A stretch of 24,253 bases of DNA, taken from IMG/VR virus record IMGVR_UViG_3300034190_000076, positions 1-24,253 of that record. One strand, given 5' to 3'. Shown piece by piece: positions 15,138 through 23,212 of this stretch (the stretch's first letter is position 1; every line of letters starts with the position of its first letter). The translations under genes were made by a program, and so were the position numbers. The notes beneath the pieces are model-generated. The model was not told the DNA's origin. It worked only from the letters and a program-made list of their open reading frames with translations, and did not search any database. The DNA comes from a virus.

Positions 15138-16573
15138 TGTCTAACCAAAGAATCCAGTTTACTGAATGGCTACCAGACCAACCTGCTAATGCAGGCTCAC
15201 TAAATGATGCTAAAAACGTATTCCCTGTAGCTGTAGGATACGGAGCATTTCCTAGTGCAGAAGATTACTCTAACTCTGCTACTGAAAACCTTAACAGTGT
15301 TTTTGTAGCCAAGTATGGTGATAACGTACAGGTGTTTGCAGGCAGTGCTACAAAGCTATTTGTTTTAGATAACACCACACTTAATTTAACAGATGCCTCT
15401 AAAGCTGGTGGCTATGGTGGTAACAGCACATGGAAATTTGAGCAATTCGGTCAAGTGGTGCTTGCTACCAACAACTCTGAAATAATACAAGCATGGACTA
15501 TTGGCGTATCCACAGTCTTTGCTGATGTTTCTGCAACAGCACCTGTAGCAAAAGATATAGCCATTGTTAGGGACTTTGTATTTGCTGGGAACATTTCTAC
15601 TGGCGATGAATTTGACAAGGTACAGTGGTCGGATATTTCGGATGAAACTGATTGGGTGTCTGGTCCTACATCACAATCTGACTACCAGATCATTCCTGAT
15701 GGCGGAAACATTCAAGCAGTAACAGGTGGGGAGTTTGGTATTATATTCTTAGAAAAGACATTGGTGCGTGCATCTTATGTTGGCTCTCCACTATTCTTTC
15801 AGTTTGATACTATTTCTAGTGGTTTAGGTTGTTTAGAGGGTAACTCGGTAGCACAGTATGGTAACCTAAGTTTTTTCTTATCTGATGATGGTTGGTATAG
15901 CACCGATGGTCAAACAGTTAATGGTATTGGAACAGAGAAAGTGGATAGGTACTTCTTTGACCATGCAGACCTTACACAAATTAACACAATTAGTGCAGCA
16001 GTTGACCCTATTAAAAACTTAGTAGTATGGAACTACGCTAACGTAGAAGGTACTAGAAGCATCTTGATCTACAATTGGCAACTACAAAAATGGTCAAGAG
16101 CTGAAACTATATCCGATGTAGTAGGCACTATTGCTAGTACAGGAACAACATTAGAAGGACTAACATCCTCTCTTGGTTACACTGACATAGATGTTATGCC
16201 TGCATCGTTAGACTCACGACTGTTTGTTGGTGGGAAGTTCTTATTTGCAGGTGCTAAAGATGCTAAAGTAATGACATTTACAGGTACAGCTATTACCCCA
16301 ACATTAGTAACTACAGACGTAGAGGTAGGTTATAACTCCGTAGCAACTCTAGCAAGACCACAAATAGATAATGGTACTGCTAACGTAGCCGTAGCAAGCC
16401 GTAGAGAGCTTGATGACTCTATTGAATTTAGTGCTTATGTGCCTGCAACCTCAGAAGGTAGATGTAGCTTCCGTAGTGCTGGTAGGTATCACCGATTCTC
16501 TGTACAGCCTACAGGAAACTGGACAACTGCTATGGCAATAGACGTAGAGTTAAAACCACAAGGTAATCGTTAA
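15137..16573 (+). CDS. Tail nozzle/tubular protein, P22 gp10-like
   Basis: 478 residues, beta-rich. The start 'RIQFTEWLPDQPANAGSLND' followed by 'AKNVFPVAVGYGAFPSAEDY' and the later 'GDEFDKVQWSDISDETDW' and 'IFLEKTLVRASYVGSPLFF' segments are typical of the P22 gp10 / nozzle family, which builds the tube below the adaptor and plugs the packaged DNA. Length is normal. It overlaps both neighbours in the TAATG style. The exact subfamily (P22 gp10 or SU10/T7 nozzle) cannot be fixed by eye. Confidence 0.87.
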   Translation: MSNQRIQFTEWLPDQPANAGSLNDAKNVFPVAVGYGAFPSAEDYSNSATENLNSVFVAKYGDNVQVFAGSATKLFVLDNTTLNLTDASKAGGYGGNSTWKFEQFGQVVLATNNSEIIQAWTIGVSTVFADVSATAPVAKDIAIVRDFVFAGNISTGDEFDKVQWSDISDETDWVSGPTSQSDYQIIPDGGNIQAVTGGEFGIIFLEKTLVRASYVGSPLFFQFDTISSGLGCLEGNSVAQYGNLSFFLSDDGWYSTDGQTVNGIGTEKVDRYFFDHADLTQINTISAAVDPIKNLVVWNYANVEGTRSILIYNWQLQKWSRAETISDVVGTIASTGTTLEGLTSSLGYTDIDVMPASLDSRLFVGGKFLFAGAKDAKVMTFTGTAITPTLVTTDVEVGYNSVATLARPQIDNGTANVAVASRRELDDSIEFSAYVPATSEGRCSFRSAGRYHRFSVQPTGNWTTAMAIDVELKPQGNR

Positions 16574-17376
16574 TGACTAGAATGTATCGTAAGCTACCAT
16601 TTCAAGGTGGTGACCCACGTTTAGTTGCTGAAGTGGTGAACAACTTAGTAGAAGGCAAGTCTAACAATAGTGGGGAGATTACGCTTAACACAGGCGGAGC
16701 TACTACTACAACACTATTTAACGAACGTATAGGCTTTGAGTCTATTATACTTCTTGCACCATTAAGTGTTGCTGCAGCTGGAACTGGTGTACAGCTTCCT
16801 CATGGATTATTTGAACACGATACAACACAAAACTTTCTTGCTAATACACCTACTAGAGTTGCTTTAGGAGCAGCAGAAAGTGCTTATGCTATGTCATTAG
16901 CAAGCGATATAGTTACAGTGGATTACGCAGGATATTATAATGTAACATTTGTGGGAAGGTTTAATAATCCTTTATCTCAAATTCATAATGCTTATTTGTG
17001 GTTTAGAGTAAATGGTGTAGATGTTCCTCACACCGCAGTATCTGTAACTGTTCCAGATAAACAAGGCATAGTAGAAGGTGCTGCTTACTTAAACTTAACA
17101 CATCCTTTGGATTTAAACGCTAACGATTATGTAGAAGTTTATTGTGCTGTAGATGATGCTAATGTAGCTTTAACTGCATTTCCTGCACAGACAACACCTT
17201 ACGCTAGACCTAGCATACCTTCCTCAACACTAGAGTTAGTTATGCACTATCCATCACAGGTAAGCGGTTCTACTGGATTACCTTATATTAGTGATAGACA
17301 AAAAGGTCAGGCAACTATAACCCACTTGCCTAACAGTGTGGCAGATAATACCTTTGGGTATATAATAGTAGGGTAA
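16573..17376 (+). CDS. Virion protein with inserted jelly-roll-like domain
   Basis: 267 residues. The first 68 residues ('RKLPFQGGDPRLVAEVVNNL' ... 'FNERIGFESIILLAPLS') and the last 30 ('KGQATITHLPNSVADNTFGY' to the end) resemble the two halves of a widespread small phage protein of about 100 residues. Here they are separated by about 165 residues that look like a C1q/TNF-type beta jelly roll ('VTVDYAGYYNVTFVGRFN', 'YLWFRVNGVDVPHTAVSV', 'DYVEVYCAVDDANVAL'). It probably sits on the tail near the nozzle and may bind a receptor. The insertion reading is inferred. Confidence 0.78.
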   Translation: MTRMYRKLPFQGGDPRLVAEVVNNLVEGKSNNSGEITLNTGGATTTTLFNERIGFESIILLAPLSVAAAGTGVQLPHGLFEHDTTQNFLANTPTRVALGAAESAYAMSLASDIVTVDYAGYYNVTFVGRFNNPLSQIHNAYLWFRVNGVDVPHTAVSVTVPDKQGIVEGAAYLNLTHPLDLNANDYVEVYCAVDDANVALTAFPAQTTPYARPSIPSSTLELVMHYPSQVSGSTGLPYISDRQKGQATITHLPNSVADNTFGYIIVG

Positions 17377-17397
17377 TTAACCAACTCTATTAGTCTT

Positions 17398-17805
17398 ATG
17401 AACTTATACATCGTACCAACAAATCAAGTACACCGTTTTTGGGATAAAGCAGTTCCTCACATAGAACAAGCCATGAAAATGGGAGACGGTGAGTACACCA
17501 TAGATCAACTAAAGCTATTAGTGATACAAGGGCAACAACAACTACTAATGGTAATGGATGATGAAGACAAATGTCATGTAGCCTTGACAATACAATGGAC
17601 TACACTTGGATCACAACGTGTTTGCTACATTAGCTACATAGGTGGCAATAACACTCAAGAATGTTGGGATCAGTTTGTGCAATGGGTAAAAAACAGTGGT
17701 GGAACTTCAATACAGGGTTCTACTAAATCAAAAGCTATCGCAAGGTTATGGCGTATGGCTTATAAAATGCAATCAAAATACACACTAATGGAGCTAAAAC
17801 TATGA
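17398..17805 (+). CDS. GNAT-fold internal virion/tail-associated protein
   Basis: 135 residues. Layout and segments ('MNLYIVPTNQVHRFWDKAVP', 'GEYTIDQLKLLVIQGQQQLL', 'VCYISYIGGNNTQECWDQFV', a C-terminal 'LWRMAYKMQSKYTLMELKL') match small GNAT-like proteins found before ejection-protein genes in podoviruses, the T7 gp13 position. The acetyl-CoA-binding R/Q-x-x-G-x-G/A loop is not evident, so catalytic activity is doubtful. No strong ribosome-binding site is seen in the 21-base gap. The end overlaps the next start (ATGA). Confidence 0.72.
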   Translation: MNLYIVPTNQVHRFWDKAVPHIEQAMKMGDGEYTIDQLKLLVIQGQQQLLMVMDDEDKCHVALTIQWTTLGSQRVCYISYIGGNNTQECWDQFVQWVKNSGGTSIQGSTKSKAIARLWRMAYKMQSKYTLMELKL

Positions 17806-18617
17806 TGCACGATTATTTTCCAGAGCTAGACGGAAACCAATCTATTGATAACGGTAAGATGGGTAGGAAGTTATTTAAAGGTGGTGGTGGAGGTCAGCAA
17901 CAGACTACTACGCAAAATATTGACCCGGAAATAATGCCTTACATAAAATACGGATTAGATGAAGCAAAAACCATGTATTCAGGTGGAGCACCAGAATACT
18001 ATCCAGGTCAAACCTATGTAGATCCTTCCTCACAAACAAAAACAGCATTAGGTCTAGCTGAGTCAAGAGCATTAGGAGGCAATCCGTTACTTCCAGCAGC
18101 TCAAGCTCAACAGTTAAGCACTGTACAAGGTGACTATCTATCAGCTGGAAACCCTTACTTCTCAGGAATGATGGCAGGAGCAGCAAGACCGGCAATTGAT
18201 CAATTTAACACAGCTATTAGAGATATTGGTAGTAGAACTGCTGCATCAGGAAGATATGGCTCAGGTGCTATGGGTCAAATGGAGTCACAAGCATCTAAAA
18301 ACCTAGCAACAGCATTAACTGACACAGCATCACGATTAGCCTATCAAAACTATGGAGCAGAGCGTGGTATGCAAAATCAAGCTATTGCTACTGCACCTCA
18401 AATGGCTCAAGCTGATTATGCTGACATTAATCAATTGGCTAACGTAGGTAGAACACAAGAAGACATAGATCGTCAAGCACTAGAAGCTGACATTTCAAGA
18501 TATGAATATGGTGTAAATGCACCACAACAGCAATTAAGTAACTACTTAGCTGCAGCTTACGGTGCACCAGCACCAGTTAACCAGACTACTACTAGCTCTG
18601 GCGGAGGAGGAAAATAA
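17802..18617 (+). CDS. Probable ejection/internal virion protein
   Basis: 271 residues. Short glycine run (GGGGG) near 28-32, then Ala/Gln/Ser-rich low-complexity helices ('FNTAIRDIGSRTAASGRYGS', 'LATALTDTASRLAYQNYGAE') and a C-terminal 'TTTSSGGGGK'. This composition is typical of podoviral proteins ejected ahead of DNA, and it lies at the start of a four-gene block with similar character. Two overlapping ATGs (17802 and 17805) are possible starts; 17802 overlaps the upstream stop. Its final glycine codons double as the ribosome-binding site of the next gene. Confidence 0.75.
   Translation: MMHDYFPELDGNQSIDNGKMGRKLFKGGGGGQQQTTTQNIDPEIMPYIKYGLDEAKTMYSGGAPEYYPGQTYVDPSSQTKTALGLAESRALGGNPLLPAAQAQQLSTVQGDYLSAGNPYFSGMMAGAARPAIDQFNTAIRDIGSRTAASGRYGSGAMGQMESQASKNLATALTDTASRLAYQNYGAERGMQNQAIATAPQMAQADYADINQLANVGRTQEDIDRQALEADISRYEYGVNAPQQQLSNYLAAAYGAPAPVNQTTTSSGGGGK
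18606..18613 (+). promoter_or_regulatory. Strong ribosome-binding site inside the preceding gene's C-terminus
   Basis: The codons for the C-terminal Gly-Gly-Gly-Gly-Lys contain ggaggagg a few bases before TAATG at 18615. This is the strongest Shine-Dalgarno match in the window and decides the start of the gene at 18617. A weaker version of the same arrangement (aaaggaaaataatg) ends the 19-codon gene at 22809. Confidence 0.7.
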
Positions 18618-19318
18618 TGAAACCAATGTTAATGGGAGCAATGTTAGGCGCTGGTATGGGTTTAGTACAAGGAAAAGATCCACTAAAATCTGCTTTAATT
18701 GGTGGTGCTACAGCAGGCATAGGCGATAAGCTTATGGGAGCTGAAAGTTTGTTTAATGTTGGATCAGACCAACTTACATCTGAACTTGCTACACAAGGCT
18801 TGGGTGGTATGCAACCTATAGCTGAAACAACAATGGGGGCAATGAATCCTGAAACAATAAGTATGTTTACCCCAGATGGAACGTCTATGCTAGGAACACA
18901 AAATTCTGTTGTTAACTTAGGTGACCCTATGTCTAATCAATACATGGATTTAGCAACAAATACAAACTTAGGACCAGAATCTGTAGCAAATTTAAATGTA
19001 CCAAACACAGGTTTATTTAGAGACACTCCGGGCACAGGAACTAATAATGTATTTCAAAAAGGCACTGATCTTATAACAAATCAATTTGATGATGATATGT
19101 CTACTGCTGACAAAGTTTCATTAGGTATGACTGGAGCAGGCTTGCTTCAGCCTCAACCAGAACCACAAATGAATGTTCCTGCTCCTCAAGTTATACAAGG
19201 AAAGCCAACTGACCCAAGAGATGGGTTGTTAGCTATTAACGTACCAAAACCATTTACATCATTTACTTCTGTGGAAGATGAAAGAAGAAGATTATTTCCA
19301 ACAAGTTACCAAGGATAA
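18617..19318 (+). CDS. Probable ejection protein with glycine-zipper N-terminus
   Basis: 233 residues. Residues 5-42 ('GAMLGAGMGLVQGKDPL', 'ALIGGATAGIGDKLMGAE') contain glycines every four residues, a glycine-zipper pattern able to pack helices in membranes. The rest is low-complexity Met/Asn/Thr/Gly-rich and ends in a Pro-rich linker and 'EDERRRLFPTSYQG'. It sits between two other presumed internal virion proteins. A role in forming the trans-envelope DNA channel during ejection is a reasonable inference. No enzymatic motif is seen. Confidence 0.72.
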   Translation: MKPMLMGAMLGAGMGLVQGKDPLKSALIGGATAGIGDKLMGAESLFNVGSDQLTSELATQGLGGMQPIAETTMGAMNPETISMFTPDGTSMLGTQNSVVNLGDPMSNQYMDLATNTNLGPESVANLNVPNTGLFRDTPGTGTNNVFQKGTDLITNQFDDDMSTADKVSLGMTGAGLLQPQPEPQMNVPAPQVIQGKPTDPRDGLLAINVPKPFTSFTSVEDERRRLFPTSYQG

Positions 19319-19321
19319 AAT

Positions 19322-20800
19322 ATGGCATTTAATTTAGATTTTTTAAAAGACTTAGTTCCACAAGGGACTAATATATTTGGTGCAGCGCCTAGCGCCAATA
19401 TGAAACAAATGGCTGAAATGGGATTGTTGGGAGAAGGCAATTATCAAGATATGCTAGATAAAGCAAATAAACAGTCTTTGTTTCAAGGATTACTAGCTTC
19501 TGGTTTGTCTTATGCAGCGCAGCCTAAAAATCAAGGATACGGCAGTATATTTCCTTATCTTGCTAAGGCTGGATTGTCTGGTATGCAAGCAGCTCAAAGT
19601 CCTTATGATCAAATGGGCAAAGATGCAATGATGAATAAGAAGTTGCAAGACATGAAGCGTGCTAGAGATATACAAGCTAGCCAAGATGAGTTTAGAAAAA
19701 ATTATGCTTTACCAACAGGGACAACATCAATTGATCCTACACAAGAAGTTCCTGTAGCTCCATTTCAAACAAGAACATTACAAGACGATACAATAGGATC
19801 TACTTTAATGGGTGGATCTGGTTACAATCCAAACGCACAATCAACAGCAGTTGCACCAATGTATGACGTAGTAAATGCAAATCCAATGGATGCGTTACGT
19901 TTAGGAGTTTCACAAGATCAACTAAAAACAACAACCACAGCTCCTAGTTCACAAGAAACAGATCTTGTTAAAGCTTACAAAGCTGGAGCTATTACTTATG
20001 GTGATTTAATTACAGGTCAAGCAGCTATTGCAAAAGCTAAAAAACCAGATATTAAAGAAGTGGATAGAACTAAAGATTTGTATATTGATGGAGTGCTTAT
20101 TAGACCTGGCATTCCAAAAGAAAGCGAAACTAAGTACACCAATCTTCCAGATAGATTAGCAAGAGCTTATGAGGGTACAATTAATCCAAATACTGGAGTT
20201 GAATATAAAAAAGGAACAACATTTGCTAACTTAGCACCAGTACACGCTCAACAAGTTTTGAAACAAGAAAGAAGACAAGAGTTAGAAGATGCAATGTCAG
20301 TAGAGGGAGCTAAATTTGATTCACCAACAGGAAAAATAGAAAGAGCAAAATATCTAAAAAATGGATTTGATCAAAGAATGAAAGATAACAAATTTTATGA
20401 ATACAGAGATAATATGAATAAAATTCAAGCTTCTGTAGAGTCTGGTACTCCAATATCTGATGTAGCTACTGCAACAAGTATTATGAAAATGCTTGACCCA
20501 GGTTCTGTTGTTAGAGAGTCTGAACTAGAAGTTGCTTTAAAATCTTCTGGTCTTTTAGATAGAATGAAAAACTGGAAAGCAAGAAACTTAGAAGGTAAGA
20601 AGTTGACTGTAACACAAAGACAAGAGTTTAATCAACTTGCTAAAGATTTCTTTAAAGTTGCACAAGACACCAAAAATAAATTGGTTAATGAGTATGCTAA
20701 TTTTTCCAAAGAGTACGAAGTTGATCCAAAATTAATAATTGGTAATTATGGAGCAAGAAAGTATGTTCCTGGCGAAGGTTTGGTTTCAATAGATAATTAA
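19322..20800 (+). CDS. Probable ejection/internal virion protein
   Basis: 492 residues. The N-terminal region 'SLFQGLLASGLSYAAQPKNQ' followed by 'GYGSIFPYLAKAGLSGMQAA' is characteristic of large proteins downstream of tail genes in aquatic podoviruses. The middle and C-terminal parts are long charged helices (about 250-460) with no membrane segment and no hydrolase motif. The stop of the preceding gene lies inside this gene's ribosome-binding site (aaggataaaat). Coding sequence is visibly more AT-rich than the terminase and capsid genes. Confidence 0.75.
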   Translation: MAFNLDFLKDLVPQGTNIFGAAPSANMKQMAEMGLLGEGNYQDMLDKANKQSLFQGLLASGLSYAAQPKNQGYGSIFPYLAKAGLSGMQAAQSPYDQMGKDAMMNKKLQDMKRARDIQASQDEFRKNYALPTGTTSIDPTQEVPVAPFQTRTLQDDTIGSTLMGGSGYNPNAQSTAVAPMYDVVNANPMDALRLGVSQDQLKTTTTAPSSQETDLVKAYKAGAITYGDLITGQAAIAKAKKPDIKEVDRTKDLYIDGVLIRPGIPKESETKYTNLPDRLARAYEGTINPNTGVEYKKGTTFANLAPVHAQQVLKQERRQELEDAMSVEGAKFDSPTGKIERAKYLKNGFDQRMKDNKFYEYRDNMNKIQASVESGTPISDVATATSIMKMLDPGSVVRESELEVALKSSGLLDRMKNWKARNLEGKKLTVTQRQEFNQLAKDFFKVAQDTKNKLVNEYANFSKEYEVDPKLIIGNYGARKYVPGEGLVSIDN

Positions 20801-20814
20801 ATTAAAGGATAAGC

Positions 20815-22806
20815 ATGGCTGAAATGACATTACCTCAAGTAAAAGTAACTCCTGAAGACGTACCTATTGAGTTTAATGGAGAAGTTATTTATTTTCCAGC
20901 AGGCACTTCTGATGAAGAGATTACTAATGTTCTTGATTTAGAGCAACAAAAATTAGATCAAGAAAAATCTAACATTCCTGCTCCTGCTCCATTAAAAACA
21001 GGAGAATACAGTCCTTTAAAAGAAGGATTTAGATCTGCTGGTCAAGGTCTTACTTTTGGCTTTGCTGATGAATTAGAAGCGTTAATTAGAACTGGGTCTA
21101 TTAATAGTGATGAGTACAAAGCTGTAAGAGATGAAATTAGAGGGAAACAGCAACAGTTTGGAGAAGAGTTTCCTGTAACTGCAACTCTTGCTGAAATAAT
21201 ACCATCACTAGCACTGCCATTTGGATTAGTTAAAACTATAGGTTCAAAGCTTGGTATGGGAGCTGTGCAAAAAGGACTGCAATCATCTAGCCTTGGATCA
21301 AGGGTGGGAACAGGAGCTGGTGTTGGTGGTGGAGTTGGCGCAATAACTGGAGTTGGAACTGCTGAAGAAATGTCAGATATCCCAGAAAATGTTGCTATAC
21401 AAGGAACAATAGGAGCTATAGGAGCTCCCGTATTAGGTGAAGCATTAAGGTTTGGTGGAACAGCATTAAGAACCCTTGGTCAAAAGTTTGGTCTTGGAGA
21501 TGCTAATAAATCTGCAACAAAAACTTTGGCTGATATTTTAGCTAAAGATGAAATAGACCCAGCTGACATACCTAAATTATTAGCGGAGTATAAAAAATTA
21601 GGTGTTAGTAACGCTACTATTGCTGACCTTGGTGACAACTTAAAACAATTAGGATTTGTAGTTCAAGCAACTCCTGGAGTGGGGAAAAAACAAACTAAAG
21701 AATTTTTAGAAGAAAGAGGTAGAAATATTCCTGATGAAATAACAACAGGTCTTATAAATAAATCTAAAGTAGAATCTGATGTATTTGGTTACAACTACGT
21801 TAAAAAGCTAACACAAAGACAAAAAGAACAAGCTGAAAAATTATACCCAGAAGCTTACAACAAATCATTATTAGCAAAAGATTTTAAGCCTTTTTTAGAT
21901 AGAAATATTTTTAAGGAGGCTTATGAAAAGGCAGTTAAAAGAGCTGATGTTTATGGTGAGAAACTTCCAACTTTAGAGCAAATTAAATCATCTGACTACA
22001 TTCCAACCAATGTATTGCATCAAGTTAAAATAGGTCTTGATCGTGTTGTTGAAGGTGAAACTGATAAAGTAACTGGAAAAATAACTGCTTTAGGAAATGA
22101 TGTACAAACCGTTAGAAAACAATTTAATGATTTAATCAAAAAAAATAACCCTGATTACAAAAAAGCTAATGCTAAGTTTGCAGACGAAAGCAAAATAAGA
22201 GATGCTCATTCTCTTGGAGAACAAGCTGGAAACAAAAAATTAACTACTGATGAATTATTAGACAAATTAGGAAAAATGAATCTTGATGAAAAAGAATCGT
22301 TTAGAGTAGGTTTAATAAGCCAAATAAAAGAAAAGCTTTCAAATTTTAAAGGAGGAGATTTTGAAAGATCTGTTTTTGGTAGTGACAAACAAAGACAAGC
22401 ATTAAGACAAGCTTTTCCTGACTCAGAAAGTTATAGTGCTTTTGTAAAACAATTAGAATTACAGCGTGGATTAAAAGACACTCAACAGCAAATACTAGGT
22501 GGGTCTCAAACAAAAGCAAGAGACATAGCAACAAGTGAGCTTGCAGATGTAGCAGATGTAGCTACTGGCGGTAAAACAGGTCTTTTAAGAGTTCTTACAA
22601 GAATGATAAAAAGCAATGTATTAGGGGATAAACAAGGAGAAATATTAAGAAAGCAACTTTTATCTCCTGATCCTAAAGTTCAAAATGAAGCTATACAAAG
22701 TCTTTTAGATTTACAAAATCAAGCAAGTCAAGGTTTGTTAGGAGGAGGAAGTTCTTTAATTCCTGCTCAAGCTGCAGGAACATCATCTGGATTATTAATG
22801 GATTAA
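20815..22806 (+). CDS. Large ejection/internal virion protein
   Basis: 663 residues, the largest of the ejection block. The N-terminal 'VIYFPAGTSDEEITNVL' and 'FRSAGQGLTFGFADELEALI' (residues 72-91) are recurrent in phage proteins predicted to be delivered with DNA. Residues 125-215 are hydrophobic and Gly-rich ('GVGGGVGAITGVGTAE', 'GTIGAIGAPVLGEALRFGG') and could insert in a membrane. About 225-580 is Lys/Glu/Asp-rich helix. The C-terminus 'QGLLGGGSSLIPAQAAG' is a low-complexity tail. No lysozyme or transglycosylase catalytic motif was recognised. The low GC matches the neighbouring ejection gene. Confidence 0.77.
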   Translation: MAEMTLPQVKVTPEDVPIEFNGEVIYFPAGTSDEEITNVLDLEQQKLDQEKSNIPAPAPLKTGEYSPLKEGFRSAGQGLTFGFADELEALIRTGSINSDEYKAVRDEIRGKQQQFGEEFPVTATLAEIIPSLALPFGLVKTIGSKLGMGAVQKGLQSSSLGSRVGTGAGVGGGVGAITGVGTAEEMSDIPENVAIQGTIGAIGAPVLGEALRFGGTALRTLGQKFGLGDANKSATKTLADILAKDEIDPADIPKLLAEYKKLGVSNATIADLGDNLKQLGFVVQATPGVGKKQTKEFLEERGRNIPDEITTGLINKSKVESDVFGYNYVKKLTQRQKEQAEKLYPEAYNKSLLAKDFKPFLDRNIFKEAYEKAVKRADVYGEKLPTLEQIKSSDYIPTNVLHQVKIGLDRVVEGETDKVTGKITALGNDVQTVRKQFNDLIKKNNPDYKKANAKFADESKIRDAHSLGEQAGNKKLTTDELLDKLGKMNLDEKESFRVGLISQIKEKLSNFKGGDFERSVFGSDKQRQALRQAFPDSESYSAFVKQLELQRGLKDTQQQILGGSQTKARDIATSELADVADVATGGKTGLLRVLTRMIKSNVLGDKQGEILRKQLLSPDPKVQNEAIQSLLDLQNQASQGLLGGGSSLIPAQAAGTSSGLLMD

Positions 22807-22808
22807 CT

Positions 22809-22868
22809 ATGTGGCAAGAACTTACACTACCCCCAATCAATTTATATAACGCACCTAAAGGAAAATAA
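22809..22868 (+). CDS. 19-residue micro-gene
   Basis: Encodes MWQELTLPPINLYNAPKGK. It begins two bases after the large ejection gene, and its stop overlaps the next ATG (TAATG), so it exactly fills an otherwise empty interval. The W-x-x-L-x-[LM]-P-P-I-N-L-[YW] pattern looks like a real conserved micropeptide rather than noise; I recall similar short products near phage lysis genes but cannot verify it. The upstream ribosome-binding site is weak. Its last codons (aaaggaaaa) supply the site for the next gene, so a leader function is an alternative. Confidence 0.55.
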   Translation: MWQELTLPPINLYNAPKGK

Positions 22869-23050
22869 TGGCATCAACTAACCAAGTACATGAAGTGAAA
22901 GCAGACTTACATACGCATGAAGAAGTTTGTGCCATTCGTTATGAAGGTATTAATGCAAGGCTTGCTAGGATGGAAAAGATTATCATGGCAGTATTTGCAG
23001 GTATCGTATTCTTATTAATTAAAGTATTAATTAGTTTAGGTGGGCTATGA
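22868..23050 (+). CDS. Holin/XhlA-like small membrane protein
   Basis: 60 residues. A charged N-terminal helix (about 8-36, 'EVKADLHTHEEVCAIRYEGI' then 'NARLARMEK') is followed by one transmembrane helix (about 38-57, 'IIMAVFAGIVFLLIKVLISL'). Soluble coiled helix plus C-terminal membrane anchor is the layout of XhlA-type haemolysin/holin partners. With the 3TM holin 160 bases downstream it could be a holin, antiholin or lysis accessory. Both ends overlap neighbouring genes (TAATG, ATGA). Confidence 0.75.
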   Translation: MASTNQVHEVKADLHTHEEVCAIRYEGINARLARMEKIIMAVFAGIVFLLIKVLISLGGL

Positions 23051-23127
23051 AAGAAACTACTGTCATCATTTGTTTTGCAATCGTATTATTATGGAGCTAC
23101 TGCTATGCCGTCCTTGTTCATGCGTAA
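23047..23127 (+). CDS. 26-residue single-span membrane peptide
   Basis: Encodes MKETTVIICFAIVLLWSYCY and six more residues: a short polar start and one hydrophobic span. The ATG overlaps the stop of the XhlA-like gene (ATGA), and aggtgggc lies just upstream. Small hydrophobic peptides are common in phage lysis blocks, where they can modulate holin timing. Function here is unknown. It overlaps the next small gene by 23 bases in a different frame. Confidence 0.5.
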   Translation: MKETTVIICFAIVLLWSYCYAVLVHA

Positions 23128-23212
23128 GATTTTTCTTGCAATACTAACCCTACTAGCAGTGCTACCTATTAGCCCTGTCATTGCTTGTATATTATATGGA
23201 TGGATTTACTAA
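23105..23212 (+). CDS. 35-residue membrane peptide
   Basis: Encodes MPSLFMRKIFLAILTLLAVL and 15 further hydrophobic residues. ATG 23105 is preceded by GGAG with 8-base spacing (23093-23096). An alternative ATG at 23120 would begin MRKIF. The stop overlaps the start of the 3TM holin (TAATG), which supports translation. A basic cluster before the hydrophobic span predicts an N-in topology. A 'VIAC' lipobox-like stretch is present, but too little follows it to be an outer-membrane spanin. It is probably a lysis accessory peptide. Confidence 0.55.
   Translation: MPSLFMRKIFLAILTLLAVLPISPVIACILYGWIY

Noticed and set aside
23105-23212. Outer-membrane lipoprotein spanin suggested by the 'VIAC' lipobox-like stretch.
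   Set aside because: Only seven residues follow the cysteine, too few for a periplasm-spanning or fusion domain, and no inner-membrane spanin partner is seen.
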